Source: Hippophae tibetana (Eukaryota > Streptophyta > Magnoliopsida > Rosales > Elaeagnaceae). From it: a DNA stretch of 64,000 bases. The stretch is from positions 18,095,501 through 18,159,500 of the forward strand of contig CM072801.1 of the NCBI GenBank assembly GCA_037013495.1. The letters are read 5' to 3'. Made by a program: the position numbers and the translations under genes. Positions 40,051-51,949 of this stretch are shown piece after piece; the stretch's first letter is position 1, and every line of letters starts with the position of its first letter. The notes below the pieces were generated by a model that worked only from the letters and a program-made list of their open reading frames with translations, was not told the origin of the DNA and searched no databases.

Positions 40051-40443
40051 TGTTGAAAAATTATGTAAATTCTCGATAAGTCAGATTTATGAGAAATTAA
40101 AATAGATAAAATAATACAAATTTGATAACAAAGTTCGACCAATCTTACTTACGTCTCTGAACCTACTGCAGATCTTTTTACTGAAAGCAGAGAAATTACA
40201 CAAGGTGTTTACAACACCCACAACTCAATTACACCCAAGAAAATTACTCTTAATTTCTCTCATAAAATCTTTTCTCTCAATTGGAATGAACACTTGGTTG
40301 ATTAATTCATTACAATTACACATCTATTTATAGGAAAATTTACTCCTTGAATTACTCCTTAAATTAATGGTTCCTTAAATTGCTTATTGTTTTGCTCCAT
40401 TTTTTGCTCCTTAAATTAAGGAGCTTTATAACAATCTCCAACA
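40051..40443 (-). repeat. 3' LTR of the copia element (393 bp)
   Basis: Outer end TGTTGAAAAATTATG, inner end CTCCAACA. It matches the right LTR but lacks the two internal duplications found there. Confidence 0.88.
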
Positions 40444-40458
40444 ATCTCCCACTTGAAG
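40444..40458 (-). other. Polypurine tract of the copia element
   Basis: On the minus strand CTTCAAGTGGGAGAT directly precedes the 3' LTR; this is the typical copia PPT. Confidence 0.85.
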
Positions 40459-40513
40459 ACTGATTTCAATCTTTTTTCACACCTCGATCAATGCAACAAC
40501 TTTTCTAGTCTTT

Positions 40514-43055
40514 TTACTCTAGCAGACCAACTGAAGTTGAACACAACTTCAGTTTCATGGAAAGCTCCCACTTGCTGGTATCTCGAATCTGACAAGCTTT
40601 ATCATAGCATTTAGGCTCCCCTCCATCAGTCAACAATATATAGTTCATGTATCTCATGTTAGGCACATGAGGTCGAGAAGACCTTCTCAATACAAGAGCT
40701 GGAGTAGGAGGTTGTGGTGTGTCGGATTGTTGTGCACTACTCTGTCCAACGAGTTCCTCTGGCTGAGGACTTGCTACAATTGGTTCCTTCATAGAACTAT
40801 CTTGGACATCATCTGCATCTACAAATACTGACTAATTCTGCTTTGAGTCGTTGGTGTATGTTTTATGCATGTCCTTATACATCACACTTTCATTGAAAAT
40901 CACATCTCTACTATTAATCACTTTCTTGTTTTCATCATCCCAAATGAGGTAGCCAAACTCATCCTCACCATAGCCAATGAAGGTGCATTTCTTACATTTG
41001 GGATCAAGCTTATTCCTGCCTTGATCACTAACATGCACAAATGTTACACAACCGAAAACTTTTAGATGTGATAGTTTTACCTCTTTACCGCTCCATACCT
41101 CCTCTGGTATTCTATACTCCAATGGAATAGATGTACCTCGATTGATTAAATAAGCTATTGTGTTGACTGTTTCTGCCTAGAACTGCTTCGGTAGACCTAA
41201 TTGTATATGAATGCTTCTGGCTCTTTCTGTCAACGTTTGGTTCATACGCTCAGCTACACCATTGTGTTGAGGTATGCCTGGCACAATTCTTTCCATTCTG
41301 ATCACGTGCTCATAGCAGAAATTTTTAAATCTGGTGTCTTCATATTCACCACCATTATCGGTTCTAATCTTTTTGATTTTCAAATCTGTCTCATTTTCCA
41401 CCATAACTTTCCATCTTCTGAAAGCCTCAAATACTTCAGACTTATGCTTTAGAAAGTAAACTCATACCTTCCGAGAGTGATCATCAATGAAAGTCATGAA
41501 GTAGTGTTTCCCACCAATGGTTGAAACAGTCATTGGTCCCCAAACATTAGAGTGGATAAGTTCTAACCTTTCCTTCTTTAAGGTTCTGCCATTTGTCTGA
41601 AAGCTGACTCTCTTTTGCTTTCCAAGTATGCAATCTTCGCACATGTCTATCTCTGCAGATTGTAGACTTGAAAGTTTTCCTTTTGAGTGCATAATCTTCA
41701 TCCTCTTCTCACTCATGTGGCCTAGTCTATGGTGCCATAGATTTTGTGTTTCATTGCCTGTTGCAACTATGATTGAACAACGTGCCTCTGTTGTCATGTA
41801 AAGAGTGCCACTCTTCTTGGCTCGAGCAACCATCGTTGCACCTTTTGAAATCTTCCAATCATCACCATAGAAGATCATAATGTAGCCTTCACTAGCCAAT
41901 TTCCCTACTGAGATTAAGTTCTTTCTTAGGTCGGGAATATGCCTGACATCCTTCAGTTCCCAAACAGACCCGTTGAACTTAATCTTCACTACACCTTTGC
42001 CAATAATAACACACGGTTGATCATCACCAAGATATACCTTTCCAAGATTTCTGGGGACATATTTTTCGAAGAATTATTTCTCTAAAGTAACATGGAACGA
42101 TGCTCCAGAGTCTAACACCCAAGATTCTTCATTGCTCTCCAAAGAGCATACCAATGCATCATCTCCTCCATCTCCTCCTGAGGTGGAAGTAACATTTGCC
42201 TCTACCTTTACTTGTTTTTCCTTCGGTGCACTTTTGCACTAATTTTTGTAGTCCCCAGTTCTCACACAATCCCAACACTCGATAGTCTTCGAGCTATGAG
42301 AATTATTAGGATTCTTGGATTTGGACCTCCTGTCCTTTGATCTACCTTGGTAGTCTGTTCTGCCACGACCATTCCCTCTAGTTGAATCTCTTCCTCTTGA
42401 CTTTGTATGCAAAACTAAAAAGGTTTACGATTCACCCGACTCTCTATGTTGGATCTCTTCATTGAGAAAAAAATCACGAACATCATCAAATTTCAACTTA
42501 TTGCTTCTGATGAGCTACTCACAGCCATGATAGTAGCATTCCAGATTTCTGGTAAATACGACAAAAGTATCAATGCTCGTACTTCTTCATCGAATTCAAT
42601 TTCAACTGAACTTAACTGGGTTGAGTTCATTGAGATGTTGAGCTACTGATGCACCTTATGTCATCCGCAAATTGAACAAATTCCTCATCAAGTGCACTTT
42701 GTTTGAGACCGATGGCTTCTCATACATATTGGAGAGAGTTGCCATAAGACCCATCGTGGTCTTTTCCTTTACTATCTTGAAAGAAACATTACAGGATAAC
42801 GTCAATCGAATAACTCCGAGGGCTTGTCTATCTAGAAGATTCTAATCTTCTTCCTTCATAGCCTCTAGCTTTTTCCCTAAGAGAGGTTGATACAGATTTA
42901 TTTGATACAGATAATCCTCTATCTGTATTTTCCAAAACCCGAAATCTGTGCCATCAAATTTCTCGAGTTTCACCCTTCTTTCATCTATGGCTATTGCTCC
43001 TACTCAAATCTGACTTCCTCTGGATCATTTCTGACTATTTCTGTAAACCATCGTG
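40514..43055 (-). pseudogene. Gag-protease-integrase of copia, RT and RNase H deleted
   Basis: Gag starts near 43055 (start unclear because of frame changes); a conserved gag block lies at about 42890-43000. The zinc knuckle near 42240-42280 has Asp where His is expected and a stop inside it (42239-42241). Protease Asp-Ser-Gly-Ala is near 42105. GAG-pre-integrase with His-X3-His spacing is near 41745. Integrase core acidic residues are visible: Asp in the His-Ser-Asn-Val-Trp-Gly block near 41545 (the usual Asp appears as Asn), Asp of Asp-Asn-Gly-Gly near 41355, and Glu after Asn-Gly-Val-Ala near 41255. From 42076 to 40514 all pieces are in one frame, interrupted by stops at 42074, 41462, 41177 and 40832. 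The frame then jumps near 40558, without loss of phase, from the segment just before RT to the last dozen residues of the polyprotein and a normal stop at 40514. Confidence 0.88.
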
Positions 43056-43161
43056 TATTAGAATACCTAAATCAACAAACAAATATCGTCGATAAATTTC
43101 ACTATTCACTATTCAAGTGAATAGTAACATTGTAGGAAATTGACAGAAATCACCACCAAAA

Positions 43162-43173
43162 GCTCTAATACCA
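43162..43173 (-). other. Primer binding site of the copia element
   Basis: Minus strand TGGTATTAGAGC, one base different from the initiator tRNA-Met match, two bases inside the 5' LTR. Confidence 0.88.
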
Positions 43174-43175
43174 GT

Positions 43176-43853
43176 TGTTGGGAAATTATGCAAATTCCCG
43201 ATAAGCTAGATTTATGAGATAACAAGAATAGAAAAATAACACACATTTGATAACGGAGTTTGGCCAATCTTTCTTACGTATTCGGATTTGTTGCAGATCT
43301 TTTTACTAAAAGGGGAGAAATTACACAAGGTGTTTACAACACTAACAACTCACAACCCACAACCCAATTACACCCAAGAAAATTACTTTCAATTTTCTCT
43401 CACAAAATATTTTCTCTCACTTGGAATGAACACTTGGTTGATTAATTCATTACAATTACACATCTATTTAAGGTGTTTACAACACTAACAACTCACAACC
43501 CACAACCCAATTACACCCAAGAAAATTACTTTCAATTTTCTCTCACAAAATCTTTTCTCTCACTTGGAATGAACACTTGGTTGATTAATTCATTACAATT
43601 ACACATCTATTTATAAGAAAATTCACTCCTTGAATTACTCCTTAAATTAATGGTTCCTTAAATTGCTCCTTGAATCAAGCTTCTTGTTTTGCTACATGTT
43701 TTGCTCCTTAAATTAAGGAGCTTTATAACAATCTATTAATGGTTTCTTAAATTGCTCATTGAATTAAACTCTTTGTTTTGCTCTATAAATTGCTCCTTAT
43801 TTTGCTCAATGTTTTGTTCCTTAAATTAAAGAGCTTTATAACAATCTCCAACA
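43176..43853 (-). repeat. 5' LTR of the copia element (678 bp) with two internal duplications
   Basis: About 285 bp longer than its partner. A 143-bp unit (43328-43470) is repeated at 43471-43613 with near identity. A second partial duplication (about 43647-43734 and 43736-43847, unequal in length) follows. Both arose after insertion, or in the parent's LTR, since the 3' LTR lacks them. Confidence 0.88.
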
Positions 43854-43858
43854 TACAC

Positions 43859-45109
43859 ATCATAAACAATCAAAATAATGAGATACAGACTCTTTGAGTC
43901 ACCACAAACTCATAAGCAACAAAAACAAATAGGTACCAAAAAATAAAGCAAAAAGAAATATTAAACAATCAAACTTAAAGTTTAATAAACACTATGCATG
44001 GAAAAGAAATATAATCATAAATACAAGAAGCATGAAAATAGACAAATATAAAGATAATCACTTGTTCTATTCATGGTGCTAGTTAGAGAACTAGAAGGTG
44101 ACTTCTGATAACTTGATAATAACAAATATATTCACTTGTTTCGTTCATTCTCGTTATAAGGCTCAAAAATTTAAAAGTTTTAACATTCTTCACAAAATAA
44201 AATTTGTGAGTTTCGATCTACTTTTATAATTAAATTAATAATATGAGAAGGATTTTATTGGAATTTTTTTATTATCCAATAGTAATAGCAAGAATTTTTG
44301 TTGATAAAACTATAATATACCAAAAACAATTTTTCAAAACCAACTATCCTCGTTACTATTTATGAAAGCCACAATAACAATGGTTGTGTAGGGATGTCAA
44401 TTTTTTCTAATGGGATAAATCTTTGTGGCAATTATCTGATATGAGGTAAGGATAAAGACAATAATGTGAGAAATAAGAAACGAAAAATAGGGATCCGTAT
44501 TTTATAACATGAGGTGGGATAAGGATGAAGATCGTATTCCCCACTCTATTCTCTAAAATTATCATATTTTAATAAATAAATAAAAATTTAATTTTTTTTA
44601 ATTTTTTTATAGATTTAATTATATTTAAACTTAAATTAATTATAAGTAATACATTATATATTTTATATTTTTATATTTTTTATTATATTAAAATATCAAT
44701 AATTTTTATTTTATAAAAATTATTCAAAATATTTATTTAAATTATAAAAATCTATAATCTTATAATTATTTTATAATTTCAAATTAGTTTTTAACAAGAT
44801 ACTATGAATGTTGTTTAATATAAAATGATTATGTATTTCTTGTTACATGTATTTTAATTTTTTCTCTTTTACATAAATATTATTTTTTTATTTTTTGACT
44901 AAATTTTTTTTATTTTTTTAATATAAAATATTTATTATTAACTTATTGTTTATATAAATTTTTATTTATAATAAAAATAAAAATAATATTTAAAATATTA
45001 CTTAGATCTTCGTTCCCCATTGAAAATCCCCAATATATCCCAATAAATATTTTAAATAAAAATAATAAGTAAATTCTAAATTGTAAACGAATTACGAAGA
45101 CTAACATTT
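43859..45109. other. AT-rich DNA with a decayed repeat
   Basis: No gene. Near 44395-44550 and again near 45000-45050 are words such as GGGATGTCAA, GGGATCCGTA and CCCCATTGAAAATCCCC that resemble a common hAT-type MITE end, but boundaries and target duplications could not be fixed. Confidence 0.4.
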
Positions 45110-45194
45110 TTTTTTCAAATCGGTTTAGCGAACCAACTTTAAATTGATTTAAAGTCAATTTTGACCGACTTTGAAGCCCGATTTTATAGTAGTG
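45110..45194 (-). mobile_element. CACTA-type transposon terminus (right end)
   Basis: Read on the minus strand from 45194 the sequence is CACTACTATAAAATCGGG, then short units with GACCGACTTT/AAAGTCAATTT in alternating orientation, like a CACTA end with subterminal repeats. It abuts the LTR remnant at 45195. Its subterminal motifs differ from those at 35874, so the two ends are probably not of one element. Confidence 0.55.
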
Positions 45195-46955
45195 ATGTAA
45201 TGAAATCAATTCTTCCATATTTTTTTTTTCTTTATGGTATTAAAGCAAAAATCTAAACAAACCTAACCAAACATAAACATCACCCTAGAAGCATAGCCAT
45301 AGGTGACAACACTGAAAGGAAGATGATTGGGAAGGGATTTAAGCGAGAAGGGCTCTATTATCTCGATCAACAAAAGAAAGGAACATATAACTTTCTTCAA
45401 ACTCTAGCCTCTGGTCTTTGACATCAACGCCTTAAACATCCATCAAACAAAGTTGAACAAAGCTCAGTAAGTGGCAAAAAGGTACATTCAAATAAAGTGT
45501 GTAGATTATAGGGAAACATTTGCCCCTATGGAAAAATTGGTGATCATTTGTGTGCTTCTTAACATTGCATCCTTACAAGGATGGCATTTGCACCAGCTCG
45601 ACGTGAATAATGCCTTTTTGCATGGTAATATTGATAAGGATGTTTACCTGACCTTGCTTCCTAGTTTCAAATGAAAAGGGAAGACTCGTGTGTGCAAGTT
45701 AAACAAATCTTTGTATGAACTAAAGCAGTCCTCGAGACAATGATTTCTCAAACTGTCAATCGCTCTTAAAGTTGTTGGATTTCATCAATCACTGGAAAAC
45801 TACTCATTGTTTATTTGAAATCGTCAAGGTAGTTTCATAGTGTTACTTATCTATGTTGATGATGTGATATTGGTAGGAAACAACTTACAGAACATTGAGG
45901 AAGACTAAGCAATTTCTTTCCAAAAGATTTAAGCTCAAAAACTTGGGTAAGCTTAGATATTTCTTAGGAATAAAGGTTACAAGGTCAAAACATGGTATTA
46001 CTTTGTGTTAACAAAAATATGTGTTGGAAATATTAGATGATGTCGGGTTCCTAGGTGCTTAACCTTCACGGTTTCTAGTGGAACAAAATTTGTCACTCAC
46101 ACAAACAAATGAGATGTTACTGAATGATCCATCTTCGTAGAGACGCCTTGTAGGTAGGTTAATTTATTTAACCATCACAAAACCTGATCTAACTTATGTA
46201 GTTCATGTATTGAGTCACTTCTCATATACATCAAACAAACACCTGGGTCAGAAAGGAATTTTCTTACCTTTCACAGGTTCATTAAAATTAAGGGCATTTT
46301 TGTAATGTTGATTGGGCTTGATGTTGATATAAGAAGGTTGATAACTGGTTATTACATTCTACTCGACCAAGCACCAATTTCTTGAAAAAGAAGTAGCAAA
46401 GCACGGTATCTCGATCAAGTGTAGAGGTAAAGTATCGCTATATGGAAACTAATTGTTATGAGATTACATGGCTAAAAAACATCTTGAAAGATTTGAGAAT
46501 AAATCACACACAACCAGTTACACTTTTCTGCAACAATCAAGCTGATAGGCATATTGCTTCCAATCCGATATTCCACGAATGAACAAAGCACATAGAGATA
46601 AATTATCACCTAGTGTGCGAAAAGATTTAAAAAGAGATGATACAAACAACTTACATACGAACCATGAATCGACCAACTGATTTGTTTACTAAGCCATTGA
46701 GTTCAACACAATTTGAAGTATTGCTCAACAAGTTAGATGTCATAAACATACACAATTTGAAGATGAGTATTAAAGAAGATCGCACAGAGTCAACATTGTG
46801 AATCGATACTTAGTTATTTACTTTCTTATTTTGTATTTAATCAATAATAATTATAGGCAATAGAATAGGATCATGATTTACAATTCTAATATAAAGCTTG
46901 TAACTCTTATTATATGAATATATAATGAAATCAATTCTTACTCATTTGGTTTTCT
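45195..46955 (+). mobile_element. Gutted copia retrotransposon remnant
   Basis: A short LTR piece (ATGTAATGAAATCAATTCTT) at 45195 recurs near 46926-46940, which marks the two LTR ends. A PBS-like TGGTATTAAAGC lies at 45235-45246. Only GAG-pre-integrase and RT/RNase H pieces are left between them. The left LTR is cut by the CACTA end at 45194. Confidence 0.7.
45320..46800 (+). pseudogene. Copia GAG-pre-integrase plus RT/RNase H fragment
   Basis: 45330-45455 encodes a GAG-pre-integrase piece (Gly-Leu-Tyr-Tyr-Leu, then His-Gln-Arg-Leu-X-His-Pro) with a TGA at 45419-45421 where Trp is usual. Without gag, protease or integrase core it passes into RT at 45471: Asp-Tyr-X-Glu-Thr-Phe-Ala-Pro, then Gln-Leu-Asp-Val-X-Asn-Ala-Phe-Leu-His-Gly. 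The catalytic Tyr-Val-Asp-Asp box is at about 45850-45865. Beyond 45674 there are many stops and frame changes, but the order RT to RNase H to the polyprotein end near 46800 can still be followed. It is a very old copy. Confidence 0.8.
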
Positions 46956-49702
46956 TTAATTTATAATACATCATTTTCAATAAATCTACGATATTATCCT
47001 TAAATAACCTTTTTAATTAATTACATATCATGTTTGATTTCTAGTTCAACAAATTTACTTAATTGCAACTAATTCATTCTCGTTACTACTTAAAAAAGCA
47101 AAAACATATATGTTAGTTTTTTTTCTTTTCTTTTTCAATAATCTCCTAATATTTGACAAGGTTTTAACATTGATAAAGAAGTTTGTTAAAATAAAATTTA
47201 AAAAAAATAAAAAAAAGTAAATTTTAAAAAGTAAATAAATGAATTTGTATTATCATTTTTTCAAATTTAGTAGAATAAATTGTAACAAAATGGACCTAAA
47301 TACTTATTTTCAAAAGATAGTGTAGTTCTACATCATCCATCTTATATTTATTTATAAATATGCATTTAACGTAGATTAAAAGAAGTGATAGATTATTAAA
47401 TCAAATTTAATAACTTTAATATTTGTTAATCATATAATATTTACATTATTTGATATATAGTAATAAATTTTAAAATAATCATACAAATTTATATAATATC
47501 AAAAATATTAATATATTTAAATATTTATTTATTATTATTATTGATATTAATTTACTTATATTTTATTCTATTTATCTTTTTTTATCCTAAATTCAAATTC
47601 TTCTATTCTAATTCTTTAATTTTTAAATCCATATATAAACCATAATTTACTCTTTTTCTATTATTCCTAGATCTTTTTCGTACCAATAACTAGTTCAAAA
47701 TATATATTTAGAATTTACAATCTAATTTTTTTTTTAAAAGAAGTCCAATTATTAATTAATTTAAATACTTATTATTTATTGTTGAAATAAACTTCAAAAA
47801 TGTAAAAGAAGGGGACTAATGTGTGAAAATAAAAATAAAATTATCAAGTTATAAGAATTTTTTTATTAAGGAGAGTAAAGTAGTAAAATTAACGAGATAA
47901 AATCATAGGAAAAATAATAAGAAGTTTAAATCGTAGAATATATATATATATATATATAGCAAAGCAAGTAAAGCGTGAACAGTGAAAATATATTTAAAAA
48001 GCAAAGCATGTAAAGCGTGAACCGTGAAGCGCGAACGGTTAAAGTACGTGTGAAATGTGAGATGGTAGAGGCAGTAGACACACTTTTCTATTATTTATTA
48101 TACCTTTTATAAAAATTTAAACTGTCTCATAAATTTTTGTATATAACTGTTAATATATTTTATGATAATGATAGTTATTATTTTTAATTATTTTATAATT
48201 AATTTATCACTTTTATATTTTTATTAATTAAATAATAAAATTATTAATAATTAAAATATTGATAATTATCTAATTTTTTATAATTAATTAAAAAAATATT
48301 AATATTTAAAATATCTCATAACTTATTTACAATATCATATGCAACTTAACCAATTAATTAGGCTATGTTACGTCAGCCACATGTAAAGAATTACATGGAT
48401 GGTCAGACTTTAGCCTAATTAAGATGTTTAAAAATGTAAAACACAAAGTCAAATAGAAGAATCCAAGATAAGGTGCCTTAATACAAGGTCCTAAGCATGC
48501 AACAAATCCTAAAGATAATAAATTTAAGTTTCTTAATTGACAAATATATTAAATTACTAACAAAACGACACTGCATGTGAAGTCGTCCTGAATTATATAT
48601 GTCTAGCCCATAACAGAAGTATAATAAAGAAAATAAGAATGAACATAAAATATATTGGACACAAAAGAGTGTAAAAATCATTTATTGTCTTTGTGTTTAC
48701 TAAAAAAAGTTCAAAAAAAATTGAAAAATATAAATATAAATTTACTTAAATATTTTAAAAATAATAATAACTAATATAAAATAAATAAAAAATTAGTAAA
48801 ATTAAGGACAATTTTATATTTGTATATTGTGAATTTATGAAAAGAAATCAATACTAATTAATGAGTATGTATGTCTATCAAATTTATGAGATTCATATTT
48901 CATTTCTATAATGATTAATTTAAGAAGTAAACAATGAAACAAAATGATTATCTTTCCATTCGTTCTTTAGTAAATATAGAAGTGTTTATTAATTCTTAGT
49001 AGAAATAATATGAGCTTAGAGTTAGAACAATATGAAAAATAAAAATAAAAAGAGTTTAGAATAATATAATATAATGGTGTTTAGAGAGAAAAAGCAAAAT
49101 AATTATATTTTAGAGTATTTAGTTTTAAGAGAGAGACTCACTACCGATACCAATGCATATTAGCTATAATGCCAAACCCAAACCAAACCTCTGACCTATC
49201 CCACTTTCCTGCCGGTTTTGCTCTCTCTATTCTTAACTGACTTTGATAAAGAAACTTAACTTGTCAGTTGGTGTTCTTACTTATTATAATTAATTTCCTT
49301 AATTATTCAACAATTAAATTAAGATGTTTGCTTTCTCCTATTAGATATAGTTTCAATCATAAATATTTTTTATTTTTTAAAAAAGCACTTTTAAGTTAAA
49401 AAGTACAATTGGGAGTGTATTATGGATGTCATTTAAGTATGAGCTATACAAAAATGAGAAGTCTTTGCCAATTATATTAAAAGCGACACCCACTGTATAA
49501 GTATTTTTAAAGAATTGGATTGTTTGGAAAAATTTGTGTTCCACGAAATAAGTGGGGCTTAGGTTAATTAAAGAGACCTCAAAAGTTTCAATTTAACACT
49601 TTTAGTTAATCAAAAACTATTAATCTCTTCTGCTTATCTTATGGTATATTTGCAAAAATCGAAAAATCATGATTAAAAATTGAAGTTATATGTATTGTAG
49701 TA
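46956..49702. other. AT-rich gene-free DNA
   Basis: No gene seen. (TA)n lies at about 47938-47958, followed directly by a two-copy repeat of a GC-richer unit. Confidence 0.5.
47959..48029. repeat. 42-bp spaced direct repeat next to (TA)n
   Basis: GCAAAGCAAGTAAAGCGTGA at 47959 recurs as GCAAAGCATGTAAAGCGTGA at 48001, each followed by ACMGTGAA. Confidence 0.85.
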
Positions 49703-49710
49703 ATATATAG
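49703..49710. repeat. 8-bp target site duplication of hAT, left (ATATATAG)
   Basis: Identical to 52321-52328. Eight base pairs is the hAT target duplication length. Confidence 0.9.
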
Positions 49711-49982
49711 TAGGGGTGAGCAAAATATTCGATCAATCCGATCAAATCTGAAAAAATTGAGTGGTTTCGATCCGAAGTCGGATCAGATTCGGAATGAATT
49801 TTATCAATCCGCTCAGATTCGGATTCGGATTGAAAATATTAAAATCCTAATCAATCTGATCCGATACATTTATATATTATTTTAAAAAATATATATAATA
49901 ATTAATAAACCTAATTATATATCCTAACTTATTAAACCTAATATAACCGCAAACCATCTCTTAACAAACTATTTTTTTTTTC

Positions 49983-50215
49983 AGCTGCATCCATCTCTAT
50001 TTGCCTCAATCTCTATCTCTATCTCTGCCTCCATTGTTGGTTTTAAGTTCTACTGCTTGCCATTCAACTGTCGTTGCTCTACTGTCGCCGATCTGATGTC
50101 GTCGTTGTTTTTTTTCCAGCTGCATCCATCTCTCTCTGCCTCAATCTCTATCTCTGCCTCCATTGTTGGTTTCAGGTTCTGCTGCTTGCCATTTTGCTGT
50201 CGCCGATCTACTGTC
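49983..50215 (+). repeat. 135-bp tandem duplication in the hAT element
   Basis: AGCTGCATCCATCTCTMTYTGCC occurs at 49983 and 50118, followed in both copies by a CT-rich stretch, CATTGTTGGTTT and TGCTGCTTGCCATT-like words. The copies differ at several places. Confidence 0.85.
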
Positions 50216-50359
50216 AACGATCTGCTGTCGCCAATCGCAGCTCGCCAGTGTGCTTATTTGTTGGTGGTTATAATTTATTAATAATGGTGGTTGTAAACTT
50301 TTTTAAAAATATATATTTGTTACTGATTTAATTTTAATATTTTTTTATCTTAATGTTAA

Positions 50360-51476
50360 AATTAGAATCTGTGGGTGCTGGGAAGATCTTATTGAGGAAG
50401 CCTATTGAATCTATGGTGGTTAATTTGGGGTTAAAAGAAAGGAAAAGGCTTGGGCATTGAATGTTTTTGTTGTTCTGTGGAGTGTGCTTGTTTGTTGGTG
50501 TCATTAATATTTGTGCAACCGGGTGGTTTGGATCTGCTATTGAAAAAGATATAATCTTTTTCTCTCTGTCTCAACCTCTTTTTACTTGTGTCTTATTTAC
50601 TACCTCCTTTTTTGACATAACTATATGCAAAGACCAATGGTTACCTTTTTGTTAATGCCAATGAAGGATTGAATCAGATGAGATTTGGGGTTTGGCTAGT
50701 GTGTGCTTTGATTGTTTATACATGCAAGTACTTAACAAAAATAACTATAGTCTCATGTATTATAATTTTAGAGTGCAGATCTGCAATATGGTAACTGTTG
50801 CTAAGATTATGAAGGCAACACTTGTCTTTCCTTCACTTGATCATACTTCCTACTAGGTTAATGACAGGTTCATCTGATTTTCAATCTCTGAAATTAGATT
50901 GTAAAGTCAGTATGATTGTTTTCCTAGTTGTTCGCTATATGTGCTTAAATTTCTTTTAATTATGATGCACAATCAGTATATTCAAGACCTAATGATGCAC
51001 ACTGAATATGTAGAACTTATTAGAAATGCTATTTCAATGCTTGGTAAGTCATTTCCCCTCATTTTAGTCTCTGTATTTCATTTACCATAAACACCATCTC
51101 TCTAGATGCTTCTGTATGATACTCTATTACAAAATTCTTCAAAGAAATCAAGTAGGTATGCAGTAGAATTTGAAATCTCACAGTAACATTTGTTGTGATG
51201 AGCTGAACTAAGAGATCATACTTTTAAATAAAAATTATTAACAGATTTCTTCAAAGCTGACTAAGAGGCTATGCTTTCCGTCACACGTATATACTGATTT
51301 TAACTGAGGCATGCTTACCATCTCTTATAATGTGCTTAAGTTACAGGATTAACTATTTACACATGGCAAATATTGTATTATCTTAACTGAATTAGCTAGG
51401 TACTTATGTTTGCAGTGGCTTTAAGGATTTGTTTGACTTAAAGCACTTCGTTGAGACCCTCAAAAATGATATTCAC
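50360..51476 (+). pseudogene. Captured O-fucosyltransferase gene fragment inside the hAT
   Basis: Four exon-like blocks in correct order and orientation. Block 1 (about 50360-50550): basic segment, then a hydrophobic segment followed by Cys-Ala-Thr-Gly-Trp-Phe-Gly, as in a type II membrane anchor; it holds a TGA at 50458-50460. Block 2 (50633-50689): Asn-Gly-Tyr-Leu-Phe-Val-Asn-Ala-Asn-Glu-Gly-Leu-Asn-Gln-Met-Arg, the nucleotide-sugar binding motif of plant GT106/O-FucT proteins (Glu replaces the usual Gly). Block 3 (50779-50867): Ala-Lys-Ile-Met-Lys-Ala-Thr-Leu-Val, then Pro-Ser-Leu-Asp-His; it has a TAG at 50854-50856. Block 4 (51416-51476): Gly-Phe-Lys-Asp-Leu-Phe-Asp and on. AG acceptors and GT donors flank blocks 2 to 4 and phases agree. 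The gene's 3' half is absent and the stops make it nonfunctional as a protein. Confidence 0.8.
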
Positions 51477-51949
51477 GTAATGCAACCCTAACCAACAAGG
51501 AATGCAGTGAGTTGCCAGTCGCAGTTCTACCACCGCTGCTCTACTATCGCCAATCACTGCTCGCCAATCGCTCATTATTATGTTATCAAATATATATTAT
51601 TATGTTTATTAGCTCATTATTTATGTATATTTTTAACTTTTTAATTTTTCATTCTTTGATGGTATTGGTGACTTAAATCTAATGATTATCAAAAGGAGTT
51701 CTTGTTATTATTAATATTTATAGTGTGAAGTTAATTTATGTAATTAATATTTAATTTTTTGGAGTTAAATTATGTAATTGATGTTGATTTTTTTCTTTTT
51801 GTTGAGTTATTTTTAATCATATTGTCACCTATTTTTTAATTTGTATGAAAAATATTTTTATTTTATTTTATGTAATTTTTCATTTTATATGTAGAAATTA
51901 TATTAGATTTGGATTTGTTTAGATTAACATTTACATCGGTTCAGATTGA

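Larger units (their letters stand above)
40046..43858 (-). mobile_element. RT-deleted copia retrotransposon with LTRs and target duplication
   Basis: Minus-strand copia element, 40051-43853. Flanking 5-mers are TATAC (40046-40050) and TACAC (43854-43858), a target duplication with one C/T difference. The LTRs begin TGTTG and end CAACA. A PBS and PPT are present. Coding content is gag, zinc knuckle, protease, GAG-pre-integrase and integrase, in copia order (integrase before the RT position), with residues like those of the Tnt1/Tork group. The whole RT and RNase H are missing. It is about 3.8 kb where autonomous relatives are about 5 kb. Confidence 0.9.

Noticed and set aside
35874..45194. One large CACTA element spanning both CACTA-like ends
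   Set aside because: The first eight bases match, but the subterminal repeats differ and the 3-bp flanks (CAT and ATG) are not duplicates; a complete copia element between them does not decide it either way.
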